This document shows, one piece after another, positions 45,572 to 56,600 of a stretch of 64,000 nt of DNA. The stretch is from contig JADDTR010000028.1 of the NCBI GenBank assembly GCA_015345905.1, positions 1-64,000 on the forward strand. The letters are read 5' to 3'. The notes beneath the pieces were generated by a model. It was not told the DNA's origin and searched no databases. It worked only from the letters and a program-made list of their open reading frames with translations. The stretch comes from Aotearoamyces nothofagi. Its lineage: Eukaryota; Ascomycota; Leotiomycetes; Leotiales; Tympanidaceae. Numbering within the stretch: the stretch's first letter is position 1; each line of letters begins with the position of its first letter. Made by a program: the position numbers and the translations under genes.

Positions 45572-47282
45572 ATGTTGAAACCACTTCTATTGCCACAATT
45601 AGTAGAGGAGCGCAGGAAACGTGAAAGCATGCTGGAAAGCGACATGGATATGTCGCCAATCTATGATACTCCAAATTCCTCGGAGTCAGATATCACATCG
45701 CCTCTCACGCCCACGTTTTCCACGCGCGGCCACCTGCGATACTCAAGCTCTTCGTCCTCAATTGAAGCTGCTTCACAAACACCCTCGACAGATAGCCCGC
45801 TGTCTTCACCTACCTTCGGAGCACCAAAGTCGAGCAAACACCCGTTGCCCGATGTCGAGGAGGAACCATATGAACGAGAAGATTCTTCCGATATGTATCG
45901 CAACTCGGAGGAGCTGTATGACTGCTTCTGTAAGTATTATCCCGAGGTCCGTTTATAGAATCGGAAGACCAAATGCTAACAATGTAGGCGACAATTATGA
46001 CTGTGTGCATCGCGATCCGGCGCAAGCTATGGCACAGTCGTCTGTACAGCTCTCGGCCAGACCAGAGTTTGATTATGACCTGACGGATGACTTTTTCAGT
46101 GATGGTGAGGTTGGACTGAGTTCACGTTTCAAGAAGCGCCGCGCCGGTGAATCTCCATTGGCTGCTCTAGCCACGCGCTTCGAAACGCGATTCCCAACCT
46201 TTTCACGGAGATGGCGCGAGCGGAAAAGCGAAATTGCTGTATCGCTGGTACCTTCTAGTCGTAACGTACATGCGGCTTCGCGTGCGATCTCGCCTTCTTC
46301 ATCATCGTCACTGGACTCTACCCAGCAGGGCTTAGAAAGGTCATTCAGCAGCCCCCAGCTACCTCCGACGCCGACAGCAAGTGAATTTGGCAGTCGAGAT
46401 GACATTGCGACTAGTGGCGCCATTGATATCGAGAAAGCAAATAGGAGTAGTGGCGAATACGAGGACGGGTTCGCTTCGACTCCGCTCCTACCACCCTTAA
46501 TGGGGGACGCTTCAGCCAATATAAAGCAAGTCAGTGTACAGTCGCCTCTGCAATCTCCATCAGTCGCTGAGCCTACCGAGCCTTTCTTCGTCATCAATAC
46601 TACTATTGATGCGATTTCGACACCACAAGTCTCCGGTGGTGTTCCCACGCCGCCACTGAGTAACAAGGCTTCCATATCATCCTTCCATCGCGTCAACCTT
46701 AACCGAGCCGGACATCTGGTGCCCTCGGCCGAGATTCCTCCTATTCTCATTGCCGACGAGAACGATGTGTGGGCCAACAGACTAGGGCACGCCAACTTTA
46801 CTATCCAACCGGAACCATACGTCCCCGAGATCTTTGATATCGAGGCCTGCCGTCAGCTCCGTTCTAACTGGGACCTTGCAAGATGTAATTATACCAAACA
46901 CCTTGTTCGTACCGGTGAACATTACGGCGTCACCTCGAAGACGTACATACTAACGGAGGAGAAATGGGCGGAGACGGATAGCATATGGAAGAAAAACAAT
47001 GACCTGACGGTCCAGAACACTGCTTCGAGCAGTGGGGATGCTTTCTCGACGCTCAAGCACACGACTCTCGGAGACCCTTCTTCAGCTAATATAATGGCAA
47101 AGATCCCATCCTTAAATGACCCTCTCAGCGAGGGCAAGTTCCCACAGCTTGGCGACGAAGATATTGTCGGCCCTATGGTGCAGGTCGCCGCCCAACTACA
47201 GCGCAGTTCCAGCAAGAAAGCCAAGCTGGTAAAGTTCTTTGCCGAAAAGTTCCCCACTGGCCTCGGACGGACAGTATCGTGA
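45572..47282 (+). CDS. Conserved fungal protein of unknown function, Ser/Pro-rich
   Basis: Two exons (45572-45929, 45988-47282; 58-nt intron with GTAAGT donor and ctaac branch site) give 550 aa. I do not recognise a named domain. N-terminal half: a basic start (MLKPLLLPQLVEERRKRESM), then Ser/Thr/Pro-rich tracts with SP sites. The splice restores YDCFCDNYDCVHRDPAQAMA. Well-formed segments later are RFKKRRAGESPLAALATRFE with RWRERKSEIA, and a C-terminal region (about residues 390-550) rich in charged and aromatic residues: FDIEACRQLRSNWDLARCNY, YILTEEKWAETDSIWKKNND, and the end LVKFFAEKFPTGLGRTVS. The layout suggests a cytoplasmic or nuclear phosphoprotein. The 240-codon antisense frame at 46073-46795 is a shadow. 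Confidence 0.8.
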
Positions 47283-48499
47283 TCTTCGAATTATAGACTT
47301 GGACGGGCATATACGCCACGCCAATAATGGTACTCACGAATATCATCATCATTTATTGTGTTTTTAAACATTCAACGACAATTTACGACCCCCACATTCC
47401 TTATTCAGATACCCACGTTCATTATACCACATTCCTTCAGCAAAAGAGATTCCAATTATTGCTTAGTGTGTACTGTTTTGGCTTTGTATGTTCTCCGTTC
47501 CGACATCGGTGTCGGAAAATGGAAGGCAACCCAACATAGATGGTGAAAAAGCAACACGGCTTATTGTATGTGTATAATGTTCCTAGCCAGCAAGCTATAC
47601 ACCGATTTAGAAGAGATGAAAGAACGGGTAAAAATTGCAGGAGTCGCTAGTAGACTTCGAGGTTATCATGGCGGCTATTACCCTTCTTACCCAATGAGAT
47701 GAGGGTGTTGATGCGGGAGAGCGCAGTCTTAGCAAGGGAACTTACAGATTTTGTATATGATACGATGTAGTAATGGTTTAATATTAAGTATTACTATATC
47801 TAATCTACAAAGATTCTCGATTACTTGACACGTGCTATGATCATGTGCTTGGTGATACTAATTTTGATAACCCTCATGGTGATTGGCCTGTCATTTATAT
47901 ACGTCACTTGTCGACCAGTTCACGAAAGATATCTTAGCTTCCAACACACAACATCGAGTTTCGGATAGAATATTTTCGTCGTAATCCGACGGGAGCTTCC
48001 TGCCTGCTTTTACGGTTTATGGCTTCTACTTTCTCATTTCCTCTCGGAGCGTAGTCACGAGGATGCTGGGAGTGCGGAATGAATGCATGGCAAGACCCAC
48101 CCACCGGCTTGCCTAGGGCTATATTGGCTGACTACCTGTAGTACAAAGGGGCATGGCCAGTAGGTCTCGAATCCTACAAGAAGCGAGCTGGAGAAGAGTC
48201 GAGTTCATAATATCCAGCGGCCTGAGACGAGCCCGCGAATCCGAGCCGTCGAATACGCTGGGGCTTAGACGGTGGTCTGGCGGATGGGATGAGAGCCTTT
48301 TTTTTAGGGCTTATTTTGATATAGAGCTACTGATTTGATTCGTAGCTCAGCAGCACGCAGTGGGATATAGGTGGTTGATTCAAGTATGATGGAAGGCAAA
48401 GCAGACTGCCCTAGTCCCTTTCGCCCGGCTATAGCAATGCTCCCGAAAAGCAGTCCCAGCGGTAAAGTAAAGCAAAGCTCGAAGAGTGATATCAGGCCA
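47283..48499. other. Intergenic between convergent genes
   Basis: 1.2 kb of 3' flanks. The minus-strand frame of the coiled-coil gene stays open as far as 48304 when its last intron is retained (see that entry). Otherwise only short frames. Confidence 0.4.
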
Positions 48500-49507
48500 T
48501 CAATCCTCCGTGGCGAACAATCTGGCCATAAACGAGGCTTGCTCTCTCTTCTCGTGAGCTTCATGTTCCTATCGATTATCGGGTTAGGCCTAGTCTGTGC
48601 ACTGTGAGATGCTGCCCGGCGTACCTTTTCAGCCGCAGTCATCCTCTCCAAGATCTCCTCCCCGACTCCATCAACCTCGTCCTCGATATCCCCAATCTGC
48701 TGTGCGAGTTCCGCGTCCCACATCTCTTTATCTTTGTGATACCCGGTCCTTGGTCGAGCCGGGTTCGAGCTCTCTGCCAATCCTGGAGCCTCTGCACCAA
48801 GCACCTCCTTTCCCAGCTCCATCAGATCTCTCTGGACCTCCTCCCATTCCGTCCAGTAGATCTTCAGTTCTGCTTGCTTCTTCGTCACCATGGCCTTGAA
48901 GGTCTCGACCCGCTTCCCAACCTGCATGATTTCCTTGACCTGCCTTCCATCCCGGTTGAAGATCGTCTCGACATATTCGTCCTTCAATGGCGCTAGGAAA
49001 ACGTCACGGTGCTTCGAGATCTCAGAAAGAGCATCCTTGTCACGCTGTTGAAGTGCGTCAAGAGAAGCTGTTAGATCGCTGTGGGCCTCTCTGAAGTCTT
49101 TCTCCACTTCATGCTTGATTGTGGTACGGGAGACCTCGAGATCTTCTGCGCGAGGTTATGTTCATGTAAGTTGGCTGCATGCGCAAATACCCAAGAGCAG
49201 GGGATCTTAGATAATAGTGTGATGATTTACCTTTCCAATCAAGGAACAGACCGTGCTCAGGCTCTGGTCGTCGATGTCGGCGGTGCGGTTTGTTCATGTA
49301 CACTTCCTGCATCGGTTTCCGTTTGAGGATGGGCGCAATAGACACGGTAACTTTTGGCTTGGCAGTGTCTTTGACGGGCCTAGAGACGGCTGGAGCAACA
49401 GAATGTTTAAGTCTAAATGACTTTGAAAAGGGCTGGGTATCGGAAAGTAGAGGGTTCCTGGGCTTGAGAGGGGGAGCCGGTGCTTTTCTTGTTACTTGAC
49501 GGGGCAT
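48500..49507 (-). CDS. Fungal coiled-coil protein of unknown function
   Basis: Three exons (49231-49507, 48625-49145, 48500-48568; introns 85 and 56 nt) give 288 aa. The basic, Pro-rich N-terminus (MPRQVTRKAPAPPLKPRNPL) is followed by HGLFLDWKEDLEVSRTTIKH, formed across the first splice, then a long alpha-helical, probably coiled-coil stretch (residues about 105-270; DLTASLDALQQRDKDALSEI, RVETFKAMVTKKQAELKIYW). The last intron has donor GTACGC, branch cctaac and acceptor GATAG; splicing gives a helical tail ending ARLFATED. If it is retained the frame stays open for a further 84 codons or so, with a hydrophobic segment. No family is assigned; a structural or spindle/cytoskeletal role is only a guess. 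Confidence 0.75.
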
Positions 49508-50358
49508 CTTGAAACTATTGCTTCAGTGACCGAGTCGTTGCACATGAGATAATATACTCCCGTCTTTTCTTAAACTGAGCAAGATCCTCGGGGTCTATGA
49601 TTGAGAGAGGAATAAATGCCATGCAGAGCAGGTCGCCAAGAAGCGAACGCGAACTACCGCACGTCAAGGCATATCCTATTCACCACGTAGGAGAGCCCCC
49701 CCAAAAATATGGTCAGGCTAACCGGAAGAAAACGAAACTCTCTGCTGAAACAAAATGTGATCACGGCTCTCCCTTCAAAACGGAGCACAAAAGAAAGAAA
49801 AAAAATTGCCTCCAAAAAGAAAAAACGTCCAGAGCATATACCATGCTAGGGAAGCCAAAAAAAAGGGGGGGGGCGGACGGCCTCAAAGCGTTCGTAACGT
49901 GTTGCTCAAAGGGCTCAAAGCCTGCGTGTGTGCCTGCACACTCCCACGCTTACAACTCAGCCATCCTGGTTTAAACAGAAATCACTTATTAGATCTTATA
50001 TACCTTCGACAACCAGAACAGGCGAGCTTAGCCAACATTTCGCCAACATTTCGCCAACAGGCCCAATATCGGATCACAAGTCTAGCTGAACCTGCAGGAC
50101 ACTGGATTATTAGAAATAATCTAGAGTAGAAGACCAGCAGGTCCATTATTTTGCAGTCATTATAAAATACACTTGTTGCATCCATTTGCAAAATACACAT
50201 CTCATCAGAGGCATCTTAACAAAGGCATTTTAACCTTGGACTTCCAGGCAATTATGCATCTGTAATTGAGAATAATAGGATACTTATACAGGTTGAAACA
50301 GACTCTACCATTTAATACAATTTACCTATCTCATCCATCCCCTTAGAGATGGATCCAG
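49508..50358. other. Intergenic, A-rich with a short tandem repeat
   Basis: 851 bases between the coiled-coil gene promoter and the GRX5 3' end. Contains an A-run joined to a G-run (about 49857-49875) and an 11-bp repeat at 50031-50060. No gene is seen. Confidence 0.45.
50031..50060. repeat. 11-bp tandem repeat (gccaacatttc)
   Basis: Nearly three copies in a row. Confidence 0.85.
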
Positions 50359-50954
50359 CTACTTAGTTCCCTCGGCATCTGCTGGGACCAAAACCTTCTT
50401 CTCGTCCAACAGCTTCGCCAATTCTCCACTCTGATGCATAGCAACTAGAATATCACACCCCCCCACAAACTCCTTATCTACATATAACTGAGGTATGGTC
50501 GGCCACTCCGAGTATTCTTTGATCCCTGTTACAAACGACGTCAGCAGCGCTCTAGTCCCCAACAAAAGTTTCTCTGGTCGGTGCAGCAATCTGAACTTTT
50601 ATCTGCATACCTGCTCTTAGCTCGGCATCCTCTAACACATTGAAAGCCGTGAATTTTGCTGGATCCACGCCCTGCAGCCCCAAAATCTGTATACTCGCCC
50701 GCGAGAATCCACACTGAGGGGTCTCAGGTGTGCCTTTCATAAACAACACCACAGGCGCAGAGCTCACTGCCTTATCGATAGCTTGCTTGGTCTCTGCAGA
50801 TAGGAATCGGGCGGATATGGGTGTGAATCTCGAAGCGAATGCGGGAGACGGGCGAGCGGCTACGCGGAAAGCCTGTGGTGCAGTTATTAGCAGATGAGCC
50901 TCAGATAATAAGAGATTGAGGACTTGCCGATGACAGGGCATGCCGAGCGAACAT
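50359..50954 (-). CDS. GRX5: Mitochondrial monothiol glutaredoxin Grx5
   Basis: Three exons (50928-50954, 50611-50872, 50359-50525) give 151 aa. The N-terminus [19 protein letters not shown], then [14 protein letters not shown], is a mitochondrial presequence. The monothiol active site CGFS lies in [28 protein letters not shown] (cis-Pro) and [18 protein letters not shown] complete the glutathione site. Grx5 passes [2Fe-2S] clusters from Isu1 to later acceptors in the matrix. The first intron (50873-50927) has a GC donor, GCAAGT, with acceptor CCACAG; no GT alternative gives the correct frame and N-terminus. The second intron is 85 nt. Divergent from the PPC decarboxylase gene. Confidence 0.95.
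50873..50927 (-). other. GC-AG intron in GRX5
   Basis: Donor GCAAGT, which otherwise matches the consensus at every position, branch ctaat and acceptor CACAG, 55 nt. It separates a 9-codon first exon from the body of the gene. Confidence 0.85.
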
Positions 50955-51265
50955 CTTGGCTGATGTGATGCGGATGCAAAGCTGTTTCGTAGACAATCTT
51001 CTGGGGATTGTCTCGAGGCCGGCAAGCGATGATGTCGTTGGGATTTCCAATCCGCTTGACGAATCAAGGCAGAGTAATGCCGCGAGGCTGAGAGCCGAAG
51101 AAGAGCATCAGGCGACACCTACATCTGCTTGTACATACCACGTTATAAAAGGTCGAAGTCTCCAGATTTATTTGTCTTGTTACTTAAACAAGCTTCTGAA
51201 GAGAATCGTCGCTTTAATAAAGAATAGCTCTCCGCAAGCTTCTTTGCTAACCGTCGGGTAACAAA
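50955..51265. promoter_or_regulatory. Divergent promoter GRX5 / PPC decarboxylase
   Basis: 311 bases between divergent starts. No gene is seen; the open frame crossing it on the minus strand is a read-through of the GRX5 first intron. Confidence 0.5.
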
Positions 51266-52090
51266 ATGCTACAATATATCAGTGCCGAGCATGATAAGCA
51301 CCACCCTCCTTCCACCACACCGCCTCCAGACTCATACCCCGTCTCGCATACTCCTCGAACGAGCGCTCCTGCCTTTTATGCATCCGATCATGTGACAGAC
51401 GGGAAGAAACACCTCCTCCTCGCCGCCTCTGGATCAGTCGCAACGATTAAAATCCCCGAAATACTGAGAGCGCTCTCGACATATGCGAACCTCTCGATCC
51501 GCGTCATCCTGACGCCCTCTGCCGTTACTTTCCTCAAAGGCCAGAGCGACGAACAGCCCACGCTGCAGAAGCTGGCAGAGATCCCGAACGTCGATGCGAT
51601 CTACGAGAACGAGGATGAGTGGGATCACCCTTGGGTCCGCAAAACCCCCATACTTCACATCGAGCTGAGGCGCTGGAGTGACATATTAGTGATAGCGCCA
51701 CTGAGTGCAAACACCCTAGCAAAAATTGTGGGAGGTATATCGGATGGACTGCTTGCGAGTGTGGTTCGGGCTTGGGATACAACGGGCATGATTGATGACG
51801 ATAGGCCCGGTGTGACTATTGACCGCGTTGGCACGGGACAGTACAAGAAAAAGAGAATTGTGGTTGCGCCCGCCATGAACACAGCGATGTGGAGACAGCC
51901 AATCACCGCACGGCAAATTCGAGTGTTGGAAGAGGAATGGGGTGCGCGGAGTGAGGGGGCATGGTTTGAGGTGCTGAGACCACAAGAGAAGGAGTTGGCG
52001 TGTGGAGATGTTGGGGATGGAGCTATGAAGGAATGGTCTCTGATCGTCAAAGTAATTGAAGACAGACTGGGGCTTGAGAGCCCAGTGTGA
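51266..52090 (+). CDS. CAB3: Phosphopantothenoylcysteine decarboxylase (Hal3/Cab3 family)
   Basis: A single exon of 274 aa. The flavoprotein fold begins at about residue 48 (KKHLLLAASGSVATIKIPEI). Catalytic features of PPC decarboxylase are all present: His131 in ILHIELRRWSDILVIAPLSA, Asn205 in APAMNTAMW (the PxMNxxMW motif), and Cys246 in LACGD. It decarboxylates 4'-phosphopantothenoylcysteine in CoA synthesis using FMN. A fungal insert (about residues 171-196, DTTGMIDDDRPGVTIDRVG...) precedes PAMN. In yeast the active site is split among Cab3, Sis2 and Vhs3; here one protein carries His, Asn and Cys, so a homotrimer could work alone. It lacks the long acidic tail of yeast Hal3. Confidence 0.93.
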   Translation: MLQYISAEHDKHHPPSTTPPPDSYPVSHTPRTSAPAFYASDHVTDGKKHLLLAASGSVATIKIPEILRALSTYANLSIRVILTPSAVTFLKGQSDEQPTLQKLAEIPNVDAIYENEDEWDHPWVRKTPILHIELRRWSDILVIAPLSANTLAKIVGGISDGLLASVVRAWDTTGMIDDDRPGVTIDRVGTGQYKKKRIVVAPAMNTAMWRQPITARQIRVLEEEWGARSEGAWFEVLRPQEKELACGDVGDGAMKEWSLIVKVIEDRLGLESPV

Positions 52091-52522
52091 GGTGAGACCG
52101 TTTGGAAAACAATAAGTAGGAGGGACATGGATGGAAATGGATGGACATGGATGGACATGGATGGACATGGATGGGTGGAAGGCCAAGAAAACCGGTTGGC
52201 TGGCATAGGGAGGGAAGTTGGCTCTTATCATGAGAAGATGCTAGCAGCTACAATAGGATCTGGCTCAGCGGATCAGAGGTATTGAGGTAACTCGTGAGCG
52301 CATGGAATGTCAGGCGCCTTCCGAGTAATGAGGCGCCCGAGACAAAGGTTTAGGAGGCTTTAAGTCGTACAAATAGTTCAACTAAATTTTGACTATATAA
52401 TATAATATCAAGATCCCTGGTTCTAGAGGCTGCCATATACAAGCTACCAATATAAAGTGATCGGACTTTGAATGCCGCCTACAAACGCCGCAGATAACTG
52501 CATACTGCAAACTTAGACCAGC
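52091..52522. other. Intergenic between convergent genes with decamer repeat
   Basis: 432 bases of 3' flanks containing a 10-bp tandem repeat at its start. Nothing else recognised. Confidence 0.45.
52124..52176. repeat. 10-bp tandem repeat (atggatggac)
   Basis: About five copies with one g-to-a variant, just after the CAB3 stop codon, probably in its 3' UTR. Confidence 0.9.
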
Positions 52523-53849
52523 TCATAGTTCCCGCTCCTCAACAACTACACCCCATTCGTGCTGCTCCTTTCCGTACATGATATTCTTCAGCCAGCTCTT
52601 GATAAGAGCAGCATACTCGCCACTGTTGCCACGAGCCATTGGGACGGCCAAGTCCTTACCACGGAAGTGAATCTTGGATACTGGCACGACAAAGAACTGA
52701 AGATACGTTAGCTATGCTCACACAGCGGCTCAACAACGGAGATACACTTACGGCAGTTCCGCACGCGAAAGCTTCGACCATACGATCCTCTTCTATAGCC
52801 AAAATTACATCGGCCATAGTATATCGACGCTCTACAATCTCAAGAGGCTCCAATAGTTTGCCATCAGTAAGTCTCTCTCTTACGAGTTGCAAGACACTTC
52901 TCCTTGTTACGCCATCTAAGATGATCTTATCATCTAAGGGCGCCGTAACTAGCTCAAGCTTTCCTTCTTTTGTCCGCCACAGAACGAAAAAATTGCTGGC
53001 TCCTGCTTCGGTAACCATGGCATCATCTCCCAGGAGCCAAAGGATCTGGTCAAATCCTCTCGATTTTGCCTCCTGTGCTGCCAGCAAACTTGGTCCATAG
53101 TTTGCGCCAACCTTTGCATATCCAAACCCACCTGGCCATGCCCTCACCATATCATTCTGACTAGCCAGCAATTTCATGCCGTCCGCAGGCTCACTCAATT
53201 CAGGCATATAGGTTGCAATGACGTAGAGCAAAGCCTGCTTTGGTGCCATAACACCGAGCTCTGCTTGCGTACCAATCATTGTCGGGCGTATGTAAATAAA
53301 CTTCCCCGGTTTAGCCAAGAACTTGGGTCCATCCAGAGCCATTAAAGCGGTAATCAGCTTCTCCAACTCTGCTGGCTCGAAAGCAGGCAAGGAGATTCGG
53401 GTGGAAGACATCAGCATACGGCGGCTATTGCAGTCTGGTCGGAAAAGACGAAGCTTGCCATCAAAGCCACGATATGCCTTCATGCCCTCGAAACACTCAG
53501 TGGCGTAATGTAGAACAGAAGCATTTGGCATGATGGACAATGGGCCGTATGGCTTGAGCTCTGGCGCCTCCCAGCCAGTCGCTACGTCCCAGACTGCTGT
53601 AATCATGTGATCAGTACAGAATGAGCTCCCTTTCAATATCGGATCGCCTTCTTCGGGGACAGCCTTGGGTGACAGATTCGGTGTGAATTTAAGTTTCGAG
53701 GCATCGAGAGCTGCGAGGTGGGAGGTACCATTTTGTGCCGAACCGGCTGGCACAATCTCCTCGAGCTTATGCTGGACAGCAGCAGCCGTGAGATCTGACA
53801 CTTGTTGTATGGCCTGGGGAGGCGTAGCTAAAGCTGCGGAAGGAGCCAT
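52523..53849 (-). CDS. BAT1: Branched-chain amino acid aminotransferase
   Basis: Two exons (52752-53849, 52523-52696; 55-nt intron with GTAAGT donor) give 423 aa. The second exon restores ACGTAFFVVPVSKIHFRGKD and the C-terminal MARGNSGEYAALIKSWLKNI. Fold-type IV PLP enzyme: the Schiff-base Lys is expected at residue 246 in GGFGYAKVGANYGPS; VTEAGASNFFVLW holds the conserved Glu; substrate and phosphate contacts include HYATECFEGMKAYRG. It transfers amino groups between glutamate and the keto acids of Leu, Ile and Val. The N-terminal 50 residues are Ala-rich and weakly basic; mitochondrial versus cytosolic location cannot be decided. TATA-like and Gcn4-like elements lie upstream. Confidence 0.94.
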
Positions 53850-53937
53850 GATATACAGCGGGATTCAATTATAGGCAAGGCCCACGCAAGAAGAAATTGG
53901 ATACAGAGTGTTTGTGCCTGGCTTCTGACACCGAGTG

Positions 53938-53944
53938 TATATAT
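53938..53944 (-). promoter_or_regulatory. TATA-like element of the BAT gene
   Basis: TATATAT about 90 bp upstream of the start codon, at a plausible core-promoter distance. Confidence 0.4.
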
Positions 53945-54013
53945 GCTCAATGCAGGTCAATTTGGAAGGAATATACTTATGGGGAGCGAGGAATGAGGGA
54001 CGAGGAATGGAGG

Positions 54014-54019
54014 TGACTC
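54014..54019. promoter_or_regulatory. Possible CPC1/Gcn4 half-consensus site at the BAT gene
   Basis: TGACTC followed by G, one mismatch from TGACTCA, 165 bp upstream of an amino-acid metabolism gene. A six-base match alone is weak evidence. Confidence 0.25.
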
Positions 54020-54507
54020 GACGGAAGGCCCGAAGGGCCCTTTGTACTCGGCTCTGTCCCTAGGAAATTATTGAGGCACAGGCGCTACAAACTAGCCCCA
54101 GATGGAAAAGAGGGCTACTTGCGGGAGCTTACCAAAACAGCCCCGTAAGGACAGGATGAAAAGGCAAAAGCAAAGATTTCACAGGGGAGAGAGACAGGAC
54201 CTGGCCTGTCCTATCTATGGCATGTATGCATCCCCAGCCGCGCAACGCATGCCGGCAGCGCCGACGTCGTCGTCTGGAGGCCCGTGGCAGCGTGCTGTGG
54301 CCACTGGAGAGTGCCGGCAACCGTTGGTGGTTGTCGTCTCCAGGGCGCGCTGCAATATCCATCATCGAGGGAAGCGGCGTGGCGGGTCAAATCCGGAAGC
54401 CATCCTTATCGCGGCGTAGATCGCTCCGAGACCCCGACGGGCCTCTGCTCTCTCTGTGCTCGCTTGCGGATGCCCTAGCCCCGTAAACGCTGTCGACCAT
54501 TGCTCGT

Positions 54508-54546
54508 CACGCTGCAGAGCTGCAGAACTGCAGAACTGCAGAACAG
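54508..54546. repeat. 8-bp tandem repeat (ctgcagaa)
   Basis: About four copies of gctgcagag/actgcaga, containing PstI-like palindromes. Confidence 0.85.
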
Positions 54547-54795
54547 GGTAGGGAACTGGATATCGTTGTCTTCTTGTTCCCTGCTTCTTTCTTTGTCCGA
54601 TATCGCGCCTGCGACTCGGCGCGAAGGGTTGCAAGGCAAGAGATACCCGATGCTGCGTGGGTGCGTGGGCGCGTGGCTGGCTCACTATGTGCGATGAGGG
54701 AGCCGTTCCTTAACTCCCGTTCCTTGGTCGTCGACTACCGATGGAAGCCGATAGAGGCCGCGGATAGCCAATATCAACAAATGCCGCCCTTCTCA

Positions 54796-54832
54796 GCATC
54801 ACCGCATCACCGCATCACAGCATCACCGCTGA
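54796..54832. repeat. 8-bp tandem repeat (gcatcacc)
   Basis: Four copies, one with a base change. Confidence 0.85.
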
Positions 54833-55079
54833 TACGACCCGTCAAGGCGGTCACATGGCTTATCTCTCGATCGTCGGTTGACTTGTCAACCGTATCTGTC
54901 TTTGCAGGCTAGGAGACACTGCTCCTCCACCCTCCCATCCTGCAATCCTCTAATCATTATTCGATATCTACCGCACATGCTGCTTATCAAGACATATCCA
55001 TGGTTGGCTCAAGACTCTACACATCCTGCTGCGTACGATTATCTATGCAATGCTTATGTCTGGAATTATCATGCAACTA

Positions 55080-56600
55080 TTATGCCTGGCTTTCCTTTAT
55101 ACGCTGTTCTTCTTCCAGCTTTTCCCTAGTTCTCTGTGCCTCTTCGCCAACGCCTTTCACACCCTTGACCCTCTGCCTCTCTTCATACATATCACGGCTC
55201 TTCATGATTCTTTGTACAATTTGGCCAGCATTAACCCCAGCAAAGTCGTGCTTACTGATCTCCTTGTAAATGCCTATCTCTTTGGCCGCGGTGTATGGAT
55301 CATACGTCAACGGTATAAAAGAGGTTGGCCCATGATATACCGCATCAGGTGTGCCCCATGGCAGAGACGTAAGATAGGCTCGAGTTGGGGTGAATGGGGC
55401 TCCATAAACGACTGCGTTGACGTACTAGAAGTAACATTAGTCGGCTGAGTGGTACTTGTGGAGGCGCAGGATCTGACCTTGCATTGGAGGACACATAGGC
55501 CACGCTCATAGATATTCATAATCGGATAATTAACTCCTTTCCACCGGTTGATGACCTCGTCATCGTGCACACCGGCCACAACAAAGGCTGGTCCATAATC
55601 TTTGCCTTTGCCTGTTCTCTCCTGGATGGCTTCCTCACTATACCATCCTTCATCGTGGCCAATTTTTTCCTCGGCCATAATTACTTGACGGAGAAACTCG
55701 ATATGGCCGGAAGAAAAAAGATCAAAGCCTCCATCAACGTAGACAACACGTTGACCCGGCTTAGGTCTGGCACCTTGACATAGTGTGCTAAATATGCCTT
55801 TCTCCTCTTCGGTATCTTCTTCCCGCGCTGCTTTTGAAGCTGACCAGAACCAAACATCAGATCCTGGGTTTAATCCTGTCTCGTCGGTAGCATATAGCCT
55901 GATTCTTTCTGTCATATCTAAGCCCTCTGCTTTTCTGTTGGCCTCCGTTCCTGGACCTTCTTTCCCGCTGAGAACATTAATTAATGACTTTATGAAATGT
56001 GTTCGAGTGCAAAGCAGCATTCTTCCTACTAAATCTGTCGTAGATATGCTTGGTGTCCTCTTCACAACCTTGAACCTTTTAGCTGCCTTGACAAATCTGT
56101 AACAATCCTCTCCGCTACTATCGGATGTAATATCATCGCCATGTACAACATACCGGCAGCCGTAATGGGATATCCAAGGAAGCGATGTGACATATGGTGC
56201 ATATGGGACAGACATCGAAACCCACCGGCAGGCGTCCACGGCAGCAACTCTGCAAAAAAAAATTCCAGTGTCAGTAGATTATTAAAGTTGGTCAGGATGT
56301 AATCGGGGCACACCAAACCTTTCTTTCAGGGTCATAACCGTGGGACCCTTATTTTCCAGGATAGCCTCGTCCGAATGGATTCCCACATAGAGCTCTGTGC
56401 CTAATTGTCGTGCTTGTAGCATGGCTCCCGCGTGGCCTGTAAGGCGTTAGCACGCGCCGAACACTGTGCAACAGGGGCTACACACCATGATGGAAGAAAT
56501 CCCAACACCCATCAACCCATATTCTGCCGTCCAGAATCTCGGGGCTGGCATCTCCTGGAGGGTCCTGCGTATCGGCTGTTGGCGTCTGTAGAGTCATCAT
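55080..56600 (-). CDS. ECT1: Ethanolamine-phosphate cytidylyltransferase
   Basis: Four exons (56486-56600, 56319-56436, 55478-56249, 55080-55424; introns 49, 69 and 53 nt) give 449 aa. Two tandem cytidylyltransferase folds. The first has HHGH at residues 37-40 (the HxGH CTP-binding motif), IHSDEAILENKGPTVMTLKE and RTPSISTTDLVGR. The second has YVDGGFDLFSSGHIEFLRQV, where HxGH is reduced to SSGH, as is usual for the non-catalytic repeat, and VAGVHDDEVINRWKG, NYPIMNIYERGL. The enzyme makes CDP-ethanolamine in the Kennedy pathway to phosphatidylethanolamine. The C-terminus is a charged helix (RQRVKGVKGVGEEAQR). Two adjacent ATGs (56600, 56597) could start it. Confidence 0.95.

Larger units (their letters stand above)
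53850..55079. other. Intergenic: BAT promoter and ECT1 3' flank
   Basis: 1.2 kb. Near the BAT start are a TATATAT (53938-53944) and a TGACTC (54014-54019). Further on are short repeats of ctgcagaa (54510-54546) and gcatcacc (54796-54832). Open frames of about 100 codons show no family features. Confidence 0.45.

Noticed and set aside
46073-46795. 240-codon minus-strand frame
   Set aside because: Exact antisense of the second exon of the 45.6-kb gene, which has proper splicing and codon use; a shadow.
48155-48185. Box-B-like gtaggtctcgaatcctac
   Set aside because: Eight-base loop, no A box and no acceptor stem at tRNA distance.
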